This document shows, one piece after another, positions 53,327-63,009 of a stretch of DNA of 64,000 bases. Every line of letters starts with the position of its first letter. The first letter of the stretch is position 1. The stretch is from Nocardia cyriacigeorgica (GTDB lineage Bacteria > Actinomycetota > Actinomycetes > Mycobacteriales > Mycobacteriaceae), in the NCBI RefSeq assembly GCF_029868385.1, contig NZ_JARWNX010000023.1, forward strand, positions 62,001-126,000. The letters are read 5' to 3'. The notes beneath the pieces are model-generated. The model saw only the letters and a list, made by a program, of their open reading frames with translations, made no database searches and was not told the origin of the DNA. The position numbers and the translations under genes were made by a program.

Positions 53327-53359
53327 GATACAAAACTGTATTCGATACGAGAATGTATC
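53327..53359. promoter_or_regulatory. two tandem GATAC-N6-GTATC operators
   Basis: GATAC-N6-GTATT (53327-53342) and GATAC-N6-GTATC (53344-53359) lie one base apart, repeating every 17 bases, 28 bases upstream of the TetR start. The second is a perfect inverted repeat. Confidence 0.6.
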
Positions 53360-53451
53360 AGAACTGGCGAGGCGAGTGGGTGGATTCGGCGGAGTAGCCT
53401 GCTTTCCAGGAACAACCCCGCAGCGCTCGTCGTGGACATAGGGGACGTGAC

Positions 53452-54510
53452 ATGGGCGAAGCAGATCCCGGACGGGAAGCCCCGATGCGGTGCTGGCGAG
53501 TACGCGCGCCCGGCCCGATCGACGGCGGTCCGCTGGAATTCACCACCACCGCGCGCCCCGAACCCGCGGCGGGAGAGCTGCTGGTGCGGGTGCTGGCCTG
53601 CGGGGTGTGCCGTACGGATCTACACGTCGCCGAGGGCGACCTGCCTGTGCACCGGCGGGGTGTGGTGCCCGGTCACGAAGTCGTCGGTGTGGTCGTCGAG
53701 GTCGGACCCGAAAGCACCGCCGAGCCGCACGCGCGCCCCGGCGACCGGTTCCTACCGGGGGATCGCGTCGGCATCGCCTGGCTGCGCGCCACCTGCGGAA
53801 CCTGTCGGTACTGCCGTCGCGGCGCCGAGAACCTCTGCCCCCATTCGCGCTACACCGGCTGGGACGCCGACGGCGGATACGCCGAATACGCCGTGGTCCC
53901 GGCCGCCTATGCGCTGCGGCTACCCGATGGATACAGCGACGCCGACACCGCGCCACTGCTGTGCGCCGGGATCATCGGGTACCGGGCATTACGCAGGGCC
54001 GCACTCCCCGAAGGCGGGCGGCTCGGTATCTACGGTTTCGGCGGCAGTGCCCATATCGCCGCCCAGGTGGCCATGGCCGAGGGCGCCGAGGTGCACGTGA
54101 TGACCCGCGACCGGTCGGCCGCCGAACTCGCCCGCGCCCTCGGGGCGGCCTCGGCCCAGGGGGCGGCGGATCCGCCACCCGTGCCGCTGGATTCGGCCAT
54201 CCTCTTCGCGCCCGTCGGCACCCTGGTGCTACCCGCGCTGGAAGCGCTCGACAGCGGTGGGGTGCTGGCGATCGCGGGCATCCATCTCAGCGATATCCCG
54301 CCCCTGAACTATCAGCGGCATCTGTTCCGAGAACGTGAGATCCGCTCGGTCACCGCCAATACGCGCACCGACGCACGAGAATTCCTCGCTGTCGCGGCGC
54401 GGCACCGCATCCGGCTGACCACACACCCCTATCCGCTCGATGCCGCGGATCGTGCGCTCGCCGACCTGGCGGGCGGTCGCTTCGCCGGAGCCGCGGTCCT
54501 GCTGCCCTGA
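53452..54510 (+). CDS. zinc-dependent alcohol dehydrogenase
   Basis: A 352-residue medium-chain dehydrogenase with the catalytic-zinc Cys in [15 protein letters not shown], His/Glu in [15 protein letters not shown], and four structural-zinc cysteines in [16 protein letters not shown]. The Rossmann loop is [16 protein letters not shown], a GFGGSA form found in AdhA-type enzymes. It oxidises alcohols with NAD(H). Start could be ATG 53452 or ATG 53485; the first gives an 11-residue extra N terminus. It stands alone. Confidence 0.92.
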   Translation: MGEADPGREAPMRCWRVRAPGPIDGGPLEFTTTARPEPAAGELLVRVLACGVCRTDLHVAEGDLPVHRRGVVPGHEVVGVVVEVGPESTAEPHARPGDRFLPGDRVGIAWLRATCGTCRYCRRGAENLCPHSRYTGWDADGGYAEYAVVPAAYALRLPDGYSDADTAPLLCAGIIGYRALRRAALPEGGRLGIYGFGGSAHIAAQVAMAEGAEVHVMTRDRSAAELARALGAASAQGAADPPPVPLDSAILFAPVGTLVLPALEALDSGGVLAIAGIHLSDIPPLNYQRHLFREREIRSVTANTRTDAREFLAVAARHRIRLTTHPYPLDAADRALADLAGGRFAGAAVLLP

Positions 54511-54667
54511 CCGGCCAGGACACGAATGAGCGTTGAGTCGATATCTTTTGGCACTTCCCGCTTGACCGACCACCACCGCGTTCGTACCTTCGCGGATACA
54601 GCCGGACCGGTGATGCCGACACCGCGCTCCCGGCAGGCACTTTCGGGTGTGAACGGCGGTGATCACG

Positions 54668-55327
54668 ATGGCCGGACGACGGCGACGGATCGATATCCGA
54701 TCCGCGGCAACACTGTTCGTAGCAATTCTGCTGGTATTCGGGACCGGAGCCTGGGGCAGCGGCGGGTACGCGAGAGCCGACGACTGCGCGGCTGTGGAGA
54801 TGGTCGCCGTACGCGGCACGCATGAACCGGGGAATCTCGGTGCCGTAGTGGGTGATCCGCTGTACGCCGCCCTGGCCGCGGCGGTACCGCTCAGTGTCGG
54901 CGCCTACGCGGTTCGCTATCCTGCCGATCTGCTCGATCCCGGATCGGTGAGCAGAGGGACCGGCGATCTGGTCGACCATCTGGTGGACCGGTCCGTGCGG
55001 TGCCCGGCGCAGCGATACGTGGTGGCCGGGTATTCGCAGGGCGCGGTCGTGGTGCACGGCGCGCTCGGCACCGGAGTCATGGTGGCCATGCCGGGAATTC
55101 GTCAACTCCCACCGGCGCTGGCGCCGCGGATCGCCGCCGTCCTGCTGTTCGGCGACCCGCTGCGCCTCAACGCGTGGTCGGTCGCCGACGTCTACGCGAG
55201 CCGGACCAGGAGCTATTGCGCCCCTGGCGATCCGATCTGCCAGCTAGGCGCGACCGACCCGGACGCGCATGTCGGCTACCGCGACACGATTGCCGCGGCA
55301 GCCGACTTCGCCGCCCACCTGCTCTGA
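54668..55327 (+). CDS. secreted cutinase-like esterase
   Basis: A 219-residue secreted serine hydrolase. A signal peptide of about 37 residues ends in ARA, followed by DDCAAVEMVAVRGTHEPG. The catalytic triad is Ser123 (GYSQG), Asp188 (CAPGDPIC) and His201 (AHVGYRD), and four cysteines fit the two disulfides of the family. Such mycobacterial and nocardial cutinases act as esterases or phospholipases on lipids. ATG 54668 is chosen over GTG 54659. It is convergent with the SDR reductase, with only nine bases between stops. Confidence 0.92.
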   Translation: MAGRRRRIDIRSAATLFVAILLVFGTGAWGSGGYARADDCAAVEMVAVRGTHEPGNLGAVVGDPLYAALAAAVPLSVGAYAVRYPADLLDPGSVSRGTGDLVDHLVDRSVRCPAQRYVVAGYSQGAVVVHGALGTGVMVAMPGIRQLPPALAPRIAAVLLFGDPLRLNAWSVADVYASRTRSYCAPGDPICQLGATDPDAHVGYRDTIAAAADFAAHLL

Positions 55328-55336
55328 ACGGCGCGC

Positions 55337-57367
55337 CTACCAGTGCAGTCCGGGCACGACCCTGGCCATCCGCGCGGCCGGACCCGGAAGCGCCATCAAC
55401 GGCAGCAGCACCGGCGACAACACCGTCAACGGGCTGCGCGCCGGTTCGGCGAGCTGATCTGCGGTGGCCGCACCCGGGCCCTCCGGCCGCAGGGTCGCGC
55501 CCGAGGCGGCCTTGGACTCGCCGAACATCCGATACCCCTGATGCATGATCGTGCGCTTCACCGACGGCATGAGCAGTTCGACCGCCTGCGCGAAGGTCCC
55601 GACCGGCGTATCGATGCGATCCGGTCGATCGACGAGCGCGCGGATCACGATATCGGCGGCCTGCGCCGGATCCGGCACCGGCAGCGAGCGGTACAGATCG
55701 GTCGGCGCGATCATCGGCGTCCGCACCAGCGGCATCCGCACCGAGGTGAAGGTGATGCCCGCGTCGCGGTTCTCCACGGCGGCGATCTCGCTGAAGTTGT
55801 CCAGCGCCGATTTACTCGCGACGTAGGCGGCGAAACGCGGCACCTTCGTCTGCACCGCGATGGAGGAGATATTGACGATATGGCCGAACCGGCGTTCCCG
55901 CATCGACGGCAGCAGCGCCAGGATCAACCGGACCGCGCCGAAATAGTTGACCGCCATGGTCCGCTCGAAATCGTGCATCCGGTCGGTGGAATTGAGCACC
56001 GAACGGCGGATCGACCTACCGGCGTTGTTCACCAGATAGTCGACCCCACCATGGTCGGCACGGACCGCCGCCACCAGCGCGTCCACCGCGTCGGCATCGG
56101 TGATATCGCACGAGTACGCGTGGGCGTCACCGCCATCGGCACGCACCGCTTCCGCAGCGGCCTCCAGTTCCGCGCGTCCGCGCGCCACCATCAGCACCGT
56201 CGCCCCGCGACGGGCCACCGCGTGCGCCGTGGCCAGACCGATCCCGGACGACGCGCCGGTGATGAGCACGACGCGTCCGGCGAAGATCTCCTCGGAGGAA
56301 GCGGGCCGATGCCGATCCGGGTCGAGGTTGGTCCGCCAGTACTCCCACAGCCGTGCGGCGTAGCTGTCGAATTCGGGCACCGCCAGCCCACGCAGCAGGG
56401 CGCGGGTGGAATCGGAGACGAACTCCGCCGAGAACGACACATGCGGTGCGACTGCGGCGGGAATCCCGAGGCGTTCCAGCAGGAAATCGCGCACTGTCGG
56501 TACACCGGGCAGCTGCGCCAGACCGCTGAGCGCGCGTCGGCTCCCCGGCACAAGCCCGACACCCGCGGGGGCGCCGGCCGCGGCCGCGAGGGCGCCGTAG
56601 ATCTCACCGAACGGCTGCGGGCGCGGATTCACCAGGTGGAAGGTGCGACCGTCCAGGCCGGGCCTGCGGACCAGCTCGACCATGGCCGCGGCGACATAGT
56701 CGACCGGAACCACATTGGTCGCACCCAGATCCGGCAGCGGAATCGGCAGCTCCGCCGGAAGGCCGCCGAGCGCGGCGATAGCGGGGAAGAAGTAATAGGG
56801 GCCGTCGATCTTGTCCATTTCGCCGGTGCGTGAATCACCGACCACGATCGCGGGCCGGTACACCCGCCACCGCACGCCCTCGGATTCGCGCACCATTTTC
56901 TCAGCGGCGAATTTGGTGCGATGGTACGGCGAGGTCAATCGCTGGCCGAGGTCGAAATCCTCTTCGAAGAACCGGCCGCGATGATCACCGGCGACCGCCA
57001 CCGAAGAAACGTGATGCAGTACCGCGTCGAGTTGTTTCGCCAGTGCCAGAACAGAATTCGTGCCGCGCACATTGGCCGCGTGCGCGGTGTCCTCATCGGC
57101 GGTCATATCGTAGACGGCGCCGAGGTGCACGATGTGCCCGGCGGCGGGCGCGGGCCCGGTCAGTCCGAGGCCGTCCTCGGTAAGGTCGCCGACCAGCGGG
57201 CGCACCCGTTCGCTGCCGCGCCACCGGGTGGCGAGCGCGTCGAACTTGGTCAGCGATTCCGCGCGCACCAGCACGTGCACGGTCGCGTCCGGCTCATGGT
57301 CCAGAATTCCTTGGACGACACGACGGCCCAGAAAACCGGTACCGCCTGTCACGATAAATGAAGTCAC
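55337..57367 (-). CDS. two-domain SDR oxidoreductase (fatty-acyl reductase type)
   Basis: A 676-residue protein. Residues 1 to about 340 form an extended SDR domain (TSFIVTGGTGFLGRRVVQGIL, YHRTKFAAEKMV), as in fatty acyl-CoA reductases and epimerases. Residues from about 360 form a classical SDR domain (VVLITGASSGIGLATAHAVA; catalytic YVASKSAL). This architecture resembles mycobacterial Rv3391 (AcrA1) and related reductases of long-chain acyl derivatives, and sits next to a lipid esterase. GTG 57367 follows GGGGTAAG. C-terminal 100 residues are hydrophobic and may associate with the membrane. Confidence 0.88.
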   Translation of the reverse strand: MTSFIVTGGTGFLGRRVVQGILDHEPDATVHVLVRAESLTKFDALATRWRGSERVRPLVGDLTEDGLGLTGPAPAAGHIVHLGAVYDMTADEDTAHAANVRGTNSVLALAKQLDAVLHHVSSVAVAGDHRGRFFEEDFDLGQRLTSPYHRTKFAAEKMVRESEGVRWRVYRPAIVVGDSRTGEMDKIDGPYYFFPAIAALGGLPAELPIPLPDLGATNVVPVDYVAAAMVELVRRPGLDGRTFHLVNPRPQPFGEIYGALAAAAGAPAGVGLVPGSRRALSGLAQLPGVPTVRDFLLERLGIPAAVAPHVSFSAEFVSDSTRALLRGLAVPEFDSYAARLWEYWRTNLDPDRHRPASSEEIFAGRVVLITGASSGIGLATAHAVARRGATVLMVARGRAELEAAAEAVRADGGDAHAYSCDITDADAVDALVAAVRADHGGVDYLVNNAGRSIRRSVLNSTDRMHDFERTMAVNYFGAVRLILALLPSMRERRFGHIVNISSIAVQTKVPRFAAYVASKSALDNFSEIAAVENRDAGITFTSVRMPLVRTPMIAPTDLYRSLPVPDPAQAADIVIRALVDRPDRIDTPVGTFAQAVELLMPSVKRTIMHQGYRMFGESKAASGATLRPEGPGAATADQLAEPARSPLTVLSPVLLPLMALPGPAARMARVVPGLHW

Positions 57368-57738
57368 CGTCTTACCCCTGCTGTTCACTCGAAGCTGTTG
57401 TCGCACAGAGTTGTCCGGCATGCTGCGGTGAATGCGGACATCGAAAGATTTCGACCCCCGGAAGAATTCGTCGGGTCGAGAGTAGGAACACCGTCGTCCT
57501 GACTGATCGAAACATTAACGGGGGTTACCCGCCGGTAGCAAGCCGGACCGGCCGAAGCGTGTTGTGTGAATGGTCACGAACGGCAGGGTGGGGATTTTGT
57601 GTGTTACAACAGTTTTCAGTTAATGAGTGTGCGACTCGCGGTGACAGATAACTCGGTTCACGGATATTCCGGGCGCGGAACGAGAGTATCGGGCCGCGGA
57701 CTCGCGGCGAGCGATGACGACGAACCGGCCGATCGAGA
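57368..57738. other. intergenic region before the SDR gene
   Basis: No gene is supported. The part at 57420-57650 is less GC-rich than its surroundings and is likely the promoter of the minus-strand SDR gene. The far end is the tail of the convergent-direction heme oxygenase unit. I see no strong palindrome. Confidence 0.45.
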
Positions 57739-58449
57739 TCAGGATGGCCGACGGGTCGGGAATTCCTCGGCCAGTTCCTGGAAGACCGCGGTGTTCATCG
57801 CGAACGCGCGCTGCCCCTCGTCGAGCACGCGGCGGCGCTCGAGATCATCGAGCGGTATGCGGTCGAGCAACGCGCGATACTCCCGCTTGAACGCGGCCGG
57901 ATTACCGACGGCGTCGAAGACGTAGAACCGCACACCGTCACCGCGATGCGGCAGATTCCACAACTTCTCGGCGGTACCGCGGATCACCTGCCCGCCGGAC
58001 AGATCACCGAGATAGCGGGTGTAGTGGTGGGCGATATAGCCGCCCGGCCAATCGCGGGCGCATTCATCGATCCGCGCGGCGTAGGCGGCGGTGGCGGGCA
58101 GCGGTTCGAGCCCGTCGCGCCAGCCGGGCCCGGCCAGATGGGCGAGATCGCGTTCGAGTTCGGCGGTGCGGGCCAGTTCGGGACGGATGAACGGCCCCGC
58201 GATCGGGTCGTCGGCCAGGACATCCCAGCGGCCCTCCAGCGCCCGGTAGACGAACCACAGCTGGCCGGTGTAGCGCAGATAGGACTCGACGCCGAGTTCG
58301 CCGCCGAGCATATCGCTGATGAACGAGGAGTTCTCGGCCTCTTCGTGCTGACGGGCGGTGGCGCTGCGGATCTGCGCGGAGAACGGCAGCGGCGCCGCCC
58401 CCGCCGCGGTGGCGTGATCGGTACCCGACACATCCGGACCATGCGACAT
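57739..58449 (-). CDS. biliverdin-producing heme oxygenase
   Basis: A 236-residue heme oxygenase, which opens heme to biliverdin, CO and iron. The proximal heme His lies in SATARQHEEAENSSF and the distal helix is the signature AHHYTRYLGDLSGGQVIRG, with the conserved Gly pair. FFVYRALEG-like stretch LWFVYRALEGRW is also typical. ATG 58449 is preferred over GTG 58461 because of GAGG spacing. It is an orphan here: no heme-uptake genes are adjacent. It may supply iron. Confidence 0.93.
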   Translation of the reverse strand: MSHGPDVSGTDHATAAGAAPLPFSAQIRSATARQHEEAENSSFISDMLGGELGVESYLRYTGQLWFVYRALEGRWDVLADDPIAGPFIRPELARTAELERDLAHLAGPGWRDGLEPLPATAAYAARIDECARDWPGGYIAHHYTRYLGDLSGGQVIRGTAEKLWNLPHRGDGVRFYVFDAVGNPAAFKREYRALLDRIPLDDLERRRVLDEGQRAFAMNTAVFQELAEEFPTRRPS

Positions 58450-58483
58450 ATCCGCAACCACCTCACCATCACTGGACTCTCAT

Positions 58484-58515
58484 GCGCAGCGGACCCTCGG
58501 CACGGACCGCTGCGC
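58484..58515 (-). terminator. weak stem-loop after the ThrE-like gene
   Basis: GCGCAGCGG (58484-58492) and CCGCTGCGC (58507-58515) pair perfectly around a 14-base loop, downstream of the ThrE-like gene on the minus strand and upstream of the heme oxygenase start. Confidence 0.4.
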
Positions 58516-58580
58516 GGCCCGTACGCTCCCCGGACCGATCGCTTCGACGATACCGGCTCGCCCTGGGTCCCGCGATGGGC

Positions 58581-60143
58581 TCATCTGTCCTTACGAAGGT
58601 TCGGCGGGAACTCTTTGCGGAGGTAGGGCGGTATGACGACCGGCCGCCGTCGGCGCCGAACGGTCGGCCGCTTGAGGCTGCCGAACCGGCGCAGCACCGG
58701 TGGCCGGACCACCGTCCGGTCGAACCATTCACCGAGGGTGACACCAGCGGCGAGCGCACAACCCACACCGAGCGCGGCCAGGAGTTGATTGGCGCCGATC
58801 AGCAATTCGTCGTTGAGGGTGCCGTAGAGACCCCGGTACACACTGAGACCCGGCAGCAGCGGAGTGATACCCGCGACGGCGACGACCAGCGGCGGCGTCA
58901 GCGCACGACGCGCCATCAGACCACCGGCCAGGCCGATGACCGTGGCCGCGGCGCCGGAGGAGACCACCGGCCCGAACCCCGCATGTTGCACGAACAGATA
59001 CACCACGGTGCCGACGGCACCGCTGAGCGCCGCGGCGGCGAGGGCCCGGCGCTCGGCATAACAGGCCAGCGCGTAGGCCGCCGCCGCCACCGCACCAGCG
59101 AGCAATTTGACCGGCAGATCGGTGATCACCCGGCCCGGCGTCAGATCCAGCGGCGGCGACGTGGCGCCGAGGATCTGCCCCACCCGCAGCGCCAGCGCGA
59201 TACCGGCGACGATGCCACCGGTCATCATGATCAGCTCCAGCATGCGCGCGGCGGCGGTGATGGGACTTCCGGTGATGGCGTCCTGCACCGAACCGACCAG
59301 TTGCAGACCACTGAGCAACACCGTGATGCCCGCGGCGATGATCAGCGTCGGGTCGACATCTATACCGAGCGGCTCGGCCAGGGTCGCCAACACGATCGCC
59401 GGTGTCGCGGCGATCGCACCGCCCACCATGTGCTGGAAGAAGAACGGCAACCCGTACCGATTGAGTACCCGGTTCACCCGGTCGATCGCGGTGGTGGCGC
59501 CGAAACTGATCACCGCGACGAGCACACCGGCGCCGAGCAGCACCGCGATGGCCGCAGCCAGCAACGACCAGCCGAAGGTGGCCGTCCAGCGCGGATAGGG
59601 GTGGGGTGCGGAGGTGATGGCGTCGAGCGCGGCGCGCGCGTCCTCCGGATCGACGACCTGGGTGCGGATCCGGCGGGTCAACCGATCGACGGCCGCCAGC
59701 CGGGTGAAGTCCATCCCGCGGTAGTGCACCACGCGCATGCTGCTCGCGGGCGGCAGCGAACGGCCGCGGTCGGCGTAGATGCGGATCGAGTCGAAGGTGA
59801 CATCGACATCGCAGCGCGCCAGACCGTAGGTGGCGGCGATGAACCGGACCGTGGTGGTGGTGTCGTTGACCGACGTACCGGAGGCGAGCACCACCTCACC
59901 CATGCGGACCGCGAGGTCGAGCACCTCCGCGACGCGCGCATCGTCGGTGAGATCGATCGGCTGGAGCGGCGTCGGTGCGGCGACGATGGTGTCGGCGGTC
60001 GCCTGACGATCGCCGACCAGACGTCCGAATGCCTGCGTGACCACGGGCAGCCGAAGGATTCGTCGCCGCCGTGGACCGCGCGCCGCGAACTCTTCGACCC
60101 GTGGTTCGCCGGTGTCTCCTCCCGAGGGCGCGCCAATAGCCAT
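58581..60143 (-). CDS. threonine/serine exporter family protein (ThrE-like)
   Basis: A 520-residue membrane protein with the ThrE architecture: an N-terminal cytosolic domain (residues about 60-190; VLDLAVRMGEVVLASGTSVNDTTTTV) followed by about ten hydrophobic helices in two halves. Known relatives export threonine and serine in corynebacteria. The C terminus is Arg/Pro/Lys-rich. ATG 60143 gives the usual size; no strong binding site is visible. It stands alone, divergent from the acyl-CoA enzyme. Confidence 0.88.
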   Translation of the reverse strand: MAIGAPSGGDTGEPRVEEFAARGPRRRRILRLPVVTQAFGRLVGDRQATADTIVAAPTPLQPIDLTDDARVAEVLDLAVRMGEVVLASGTSVNDTTTTVRFIAATYGLARCDVDVTFDSIRIYADRGRSLPPASSMRVVHYRGMDFTRLAAVDRLTRRIRTQVVDPEDARAALDAITSAPHPYPRWTATFGWSLLAAAIAVLLGAGVLVAVISFGATTAIDRVNRVLNRYGLPFFFQHMVGGAIAATPAIVLATLAEPLGIDVDPTLIIAAGITVLLSGLQLVGSVQDAITGSPITAAARMLELIMMTGGIVAGIALALRVGQILGATSPPLDLTPGRVITDLPVKLLAGAVAAAAYALACYAERRALAAAALSGAVGTVVYLFVQHAGFGPVVSSGAAATVIGLAGGLMARRALTPPLVVAVAGITPLLPGLSVYRGLYGTLNDELLIGANQLLAALGVGCALAAGVTLGEWFDRTVVRPPVLRRFGSLKRPTVRRRRRPVVIPPYLRKEFPPNLRKDR

Positions 60144-60332
60144 AGCCGTGAAGGTAGTCACTTGCACAACGCCCGCGCATCGTGATCCCCGCAACCGTGC
60201 GCACGCGTCGCGGATGTCATACTCCGACGGCCGTTTCCCGCATCACGGCGAGAGCGTGTGCCGGGCCGAGTGACCGATCTCGCCCCGCGTTCCTTCGACC
60301 CGCCGTCCCCGGATGCGGCTAGGGTCGGGGAC

Positions 60333-62264
60333 ATGGCTACCGGCAGCGTAACGACGGCAGATCATCTTCGTGCGGCTTTGGACGGACCGTGGGGCGCGGT
60401 CCGCGAAGAGGCGAGGCAGCGACTGGCCGGGGACCGGTTCACCGGCGACCCCGAACTCGACTATCACGCGGCCCGCGCGCGGGTGCTCGAGCAGATGCGG
60501 GCACTGACCGGGCTCGGACTGGCCGAGCGAGGATTCCGACGGGAGAACGGCGGCACCGGTGAACCGGGCGCGGCGGTGGTCGGGCTGGAGATGCTGGCCT
60601 ACACCGATCTGTCGCTCTGGGTGAAGTCCGGTGTGCAGTGGGGTCTGTTCGGCGGCGCGGTGGAGAACCTCGGCACCGAGCGACATCGCGATGTCATCAA
60701 GCGGCTCATCTCGTTGGACCTGCTCGGCTGTTTCGCCATGACCGAATCCGGCCACGGCAGCGACGTCGCCAACCTCGAGACCACCGCGACCTACGATCCG
60801 GCGACCCAGGAGTTCATCGTCCACACCCCGACCCCGTCGGGGCGTAAGGACTACATCGGCGGCGCCGCCGAACACGCCCGGATGGCAGCGGTTTTCGCGC
60901 AGCTCATCACCCCGGCGGGTAACCAGGGCGTGCACTGCCTGCTGGTGCCCATCCGCGACGAACAGGGCAACGACCTGCCCGGTGTCACCACCTCCGACTG
61001 CGGGCTCAAGGGCGGGCTGCCCGGTGTCGACAACGGCCGCATCGTGTTCGACCAGGTGCGCATCCCACGGGAGAACCTGCTCAACCGCTACGCCGACGTC
61101 GCCCCCGACGGCACCTACGACTCCGAGATCGAGAACCCGAGCCGCCGCTTCTTCACCACGCTCGGCACCCTGGTCCGCGGCCGGGTGAGCGTGGGTGGCG
61201 CGGCCGCGGCGGGCGCGCGGGTCGCGCTGAGCATCGCGGGGCGGTACGCGTTGAAGCGTCGCCAGTTCGGCGATCCGGATGACGGCGGCGAGACCCTGCT
61301 GCTTGACTACCGCAACCACCAGCGCAGACTGCTGCCGCTGATCGCGCGCTCCTACGCGTTGGCGTTCGCGCAGAACGACCTGGTCCGGCGCATGCATCTG
61401 GTGCAGACCGGCCAGGATCTGGATCCGGGTGCCCAGCGCGCGCTGGAGAAGCGGGCAGCGGGCCTCAAGGTGGCCCAGACCCGGCACGCCACCCGTGCGA
61501 TCCAGGAATGCCGCGAGGCCTGCGGCGGCGCCGGGTATCTGACGGAGAACCGGCTGGTGACCCTCAAGGCCGATACCGACGTGTTCACCACCTTCGAAGG
61601 CGACAATGTGGTGCTCACCCAGTTGGTGGCGAAGGAACTGCTCACCGCCTACTCCGATGAGGTGCGCGATCTCGACGCACTCGGCTGGGTGCGCTTCGCC
61701 GCCACCATGGCCGGCGATGTGGTGCGCAAGCGGTCGGGCGTGCGTCAGCTGATCCAGACCCTGCGCGATCGCGGTGACGAATCCGTCGACGAGGGCGATC
61801 TGTCCAAGCGTGCGGTCCAGCTCCAGCTCTTCGCCGACCGGGAGGACTATCTGGTCCGCACCGCGGCGCACCGGCTGCGGGCGCGGGCGGAGGAGACCAG
61901 CCCGTTCGAGGCGTTCAACAACGCGCAGGACCATATCCTCGCGGCCGGTTCGGCCCATATCGACCGGTTGGTGCTGGAGGCGTTCATCGAGGGCCTCACC
62001 GTCATCGATGACCCGGACGCGCGGGCGCTCGCGGAAACGGTGTGCGACCTGTTCGTCTACGCGACCTTGGAAGAGAACCTGTCCTGGTTCATCATGCACC
62101 GGTTCATGTCGGTGGAACGCGGTAAGGCCGTGCGTCGCGGGGTCAACGAGCTGGTGGACCGGCTGCGGCCGGACGCGCTGACGCTGATCGAGGGCATGGG
62201 CGTGCCGGAGTCGATGCTGCGCGCGGCCATGCTCGACGATGCGAGCGTCTTCGAACGCGGGTGA
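60333..62264 (+). CDS. acyl-CoA oxidase-type acyl-CoA dehydrogenase
   Basis: A 643-residue flavoenzyme of the acyl-CoA oxidase branch. FAD-contact stretch CFAMTESGHGSDVANLETTATYD, substrate/flavin stretch KDYIGGAAEHARMAAVFA, and the catalytic Glu in TTFEGDNVVLTQLVAKELL. The C-terminal 190 residues form the second helical domain of acyl-CoA oxidases. ATG 60333 follows AGGGTCGGGG. Such actinobacterial enzymes start beta-oxidation of fatty acids or side chains. It is monocistronic and convergent with PAP2. Confidence 0.92.
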   Translation: MATGSVTTADHLRAALDGPWGAVREEARQRLAGDRFTGDPELDYHAARARVLEQMRALTGLGLAERGFRRENGGTGEPGAAVVGLEMLAYTDLSLWVKSGVQWGLFGGAVENLGTERHRDVIKRLISLDLLGCFAMTESGHGSDVANLETTATYDPATQEFIVHTPTPSGRKDYIGGAAEHARMAAVFAQLITPAGNQGVHCLLVPIRDEQGNDLPGVTTSDCGLKGGLPGVDNGRIVFDQVRIPRENLLNRYADVAPDGTYDSEIENPSRRFFTTLGTLVRGRVSVGGAAAAGARVALSIAGRYALKRRQFGDPDDGGETLLLDYRNHQRRLLPLIARSYALAFAQNDLVRRMHLVQTGQDLDPGAQRALEKRAAGLKVAQTRHATRAIQECREACGGAGYLTENRLVTLKADTDVFTTFEGDNVVLTQLVAKELLTAYSDEVRDLDALGWVRFAATMAGDVVRKRSGVRQLIQTLRDRGDESVDEGDLSKRAVQLQLFADREDYLVRTAAHRLRARAEETSPFEAFNNAQDHILAAGSAHIDRLVLEAFIEGLTVIDDPDARALAETVCDLFVYATLEENLSWFIMHRFMSVERGKAVRRGVNELVDRLRPDALTLIEGMGVPESMLRAAMLDDASVFERG

Positions 62265-62284
62265 AACCAGAGCGAGCGGATCGA

Positions 62285-62319
62285 CGGCGCCGAATGGGCA
62301 ACCGGCTCATTCGGCGCCG
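62285..62319. terminator. 12-bp stem-loop between convergent genes
   Basis: CGGCGCCGAATG (62285-62296) pairs with CATTCGGCGCCG (62308-62319) around an 11-base loop between the acyl-CoA enzyme and PAP2 genes; the right arm overlaps the PAP2 stop. Confidence 0.7.
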
Positions 62320-62993
62320 ATGATCCGGCGCCGGGCCCGGATACCCGCCGCGCACAGCAGCACCGACAGTGCGATCGCCGCACTCGCGCCGCCGATGATG
62401 TCGGTGGCGTGGTGATAGTCGAGCGCGATCATGCCGACGGCCGCCGAACACCACGCCGCGACGGTGCAGCAGGCGATCACCAGCCGCGCCCGGGTCGAGT
62501 CGATCAACAGCATGAACGTCGTCGCGACCGCCATCAGATGCACGGTGTGCCCGCTCGGATAGGCGAGGTAATCGTGCAATGGCCGCCCCCAGAACGGTTT
62601 CAGCGCCCAGGTGTTGAGCCCGGCCGCGACCTCGGGCACCGCGACCATGGCCGTGGCGCGCCACCAGCGGTGCTGCCAGCCGAACCAGGCCGCACCCGCC
62701 AGCATCAGCGCGATCACCACCCAGGTGTTGCTCGGCAGCGCCAGGACTTCGGCGACCCACGGCCGCGGATCGAGCGCCGCGCTGATCGGATCGGCGAGCC
62801 GCTGATCGAGCCCGGTGGGTCCGCCGCCGGGTGGGAAGGTCAGCGGAATGGCCGCGGTCGCCGTGCCCGCGACGGCCGCGATACCCAACGCGACGGCCTG
62901 ATCGGGAGTGGCGGGCTCACGGAAGGAATCCGGTCCGCGTGCGGCGGGTTCGCCGGTTCCTGGAGCTGCGATCACCGCAACGACGATAGTCAC
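62307..62993 (-). CDS. PAP2 family membrane phosphatase
   Basis: A 228-residue membrane protein with the PAP2 signature in three parts: KPFWGRP, PSGHT and HHATDIIGG (catalytic His residues in the last two). Six hydrophobic segments surround them. It removes phosphate from lipid phosphates such as polyprenyl pyrophosphate or phosphatidate. It begins with GTG 62993. The next gene upstream (NERD-like) ends 17 bases before, so they may be cotranscribed. Confidence 0.9.
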   Translation of the reverse strand: MTIVVAVIAAPGTGEPAARGPDSFREPATPDQAVALGIAAVAGTATAAIPLTFPPGGGPTGLDQRLADPISAALDPRPWVAEVLALPSNTWVVIALMLAGAAWFGWQHRWWRATAMVAVPEVAAGLNTWALKPFWGRPLHDYLAYPSGHTVHLMAVATTFMLLIDSTRARLVIACCTVAAWCSAAVGMIALDYHHATDIIGGASAAIALSVLLCAAGIRARRRIIGAE

Positions 62994-63009
62994 CGGCCGC
63001 GGCGGCCGC

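Noticed and set aside
60243-62099. 618-codon frame antisense to the acyl-CoA oxidase-type gene
   Set aside because: Shadow of a gene with intact FAD motifs and catalytic Glu.
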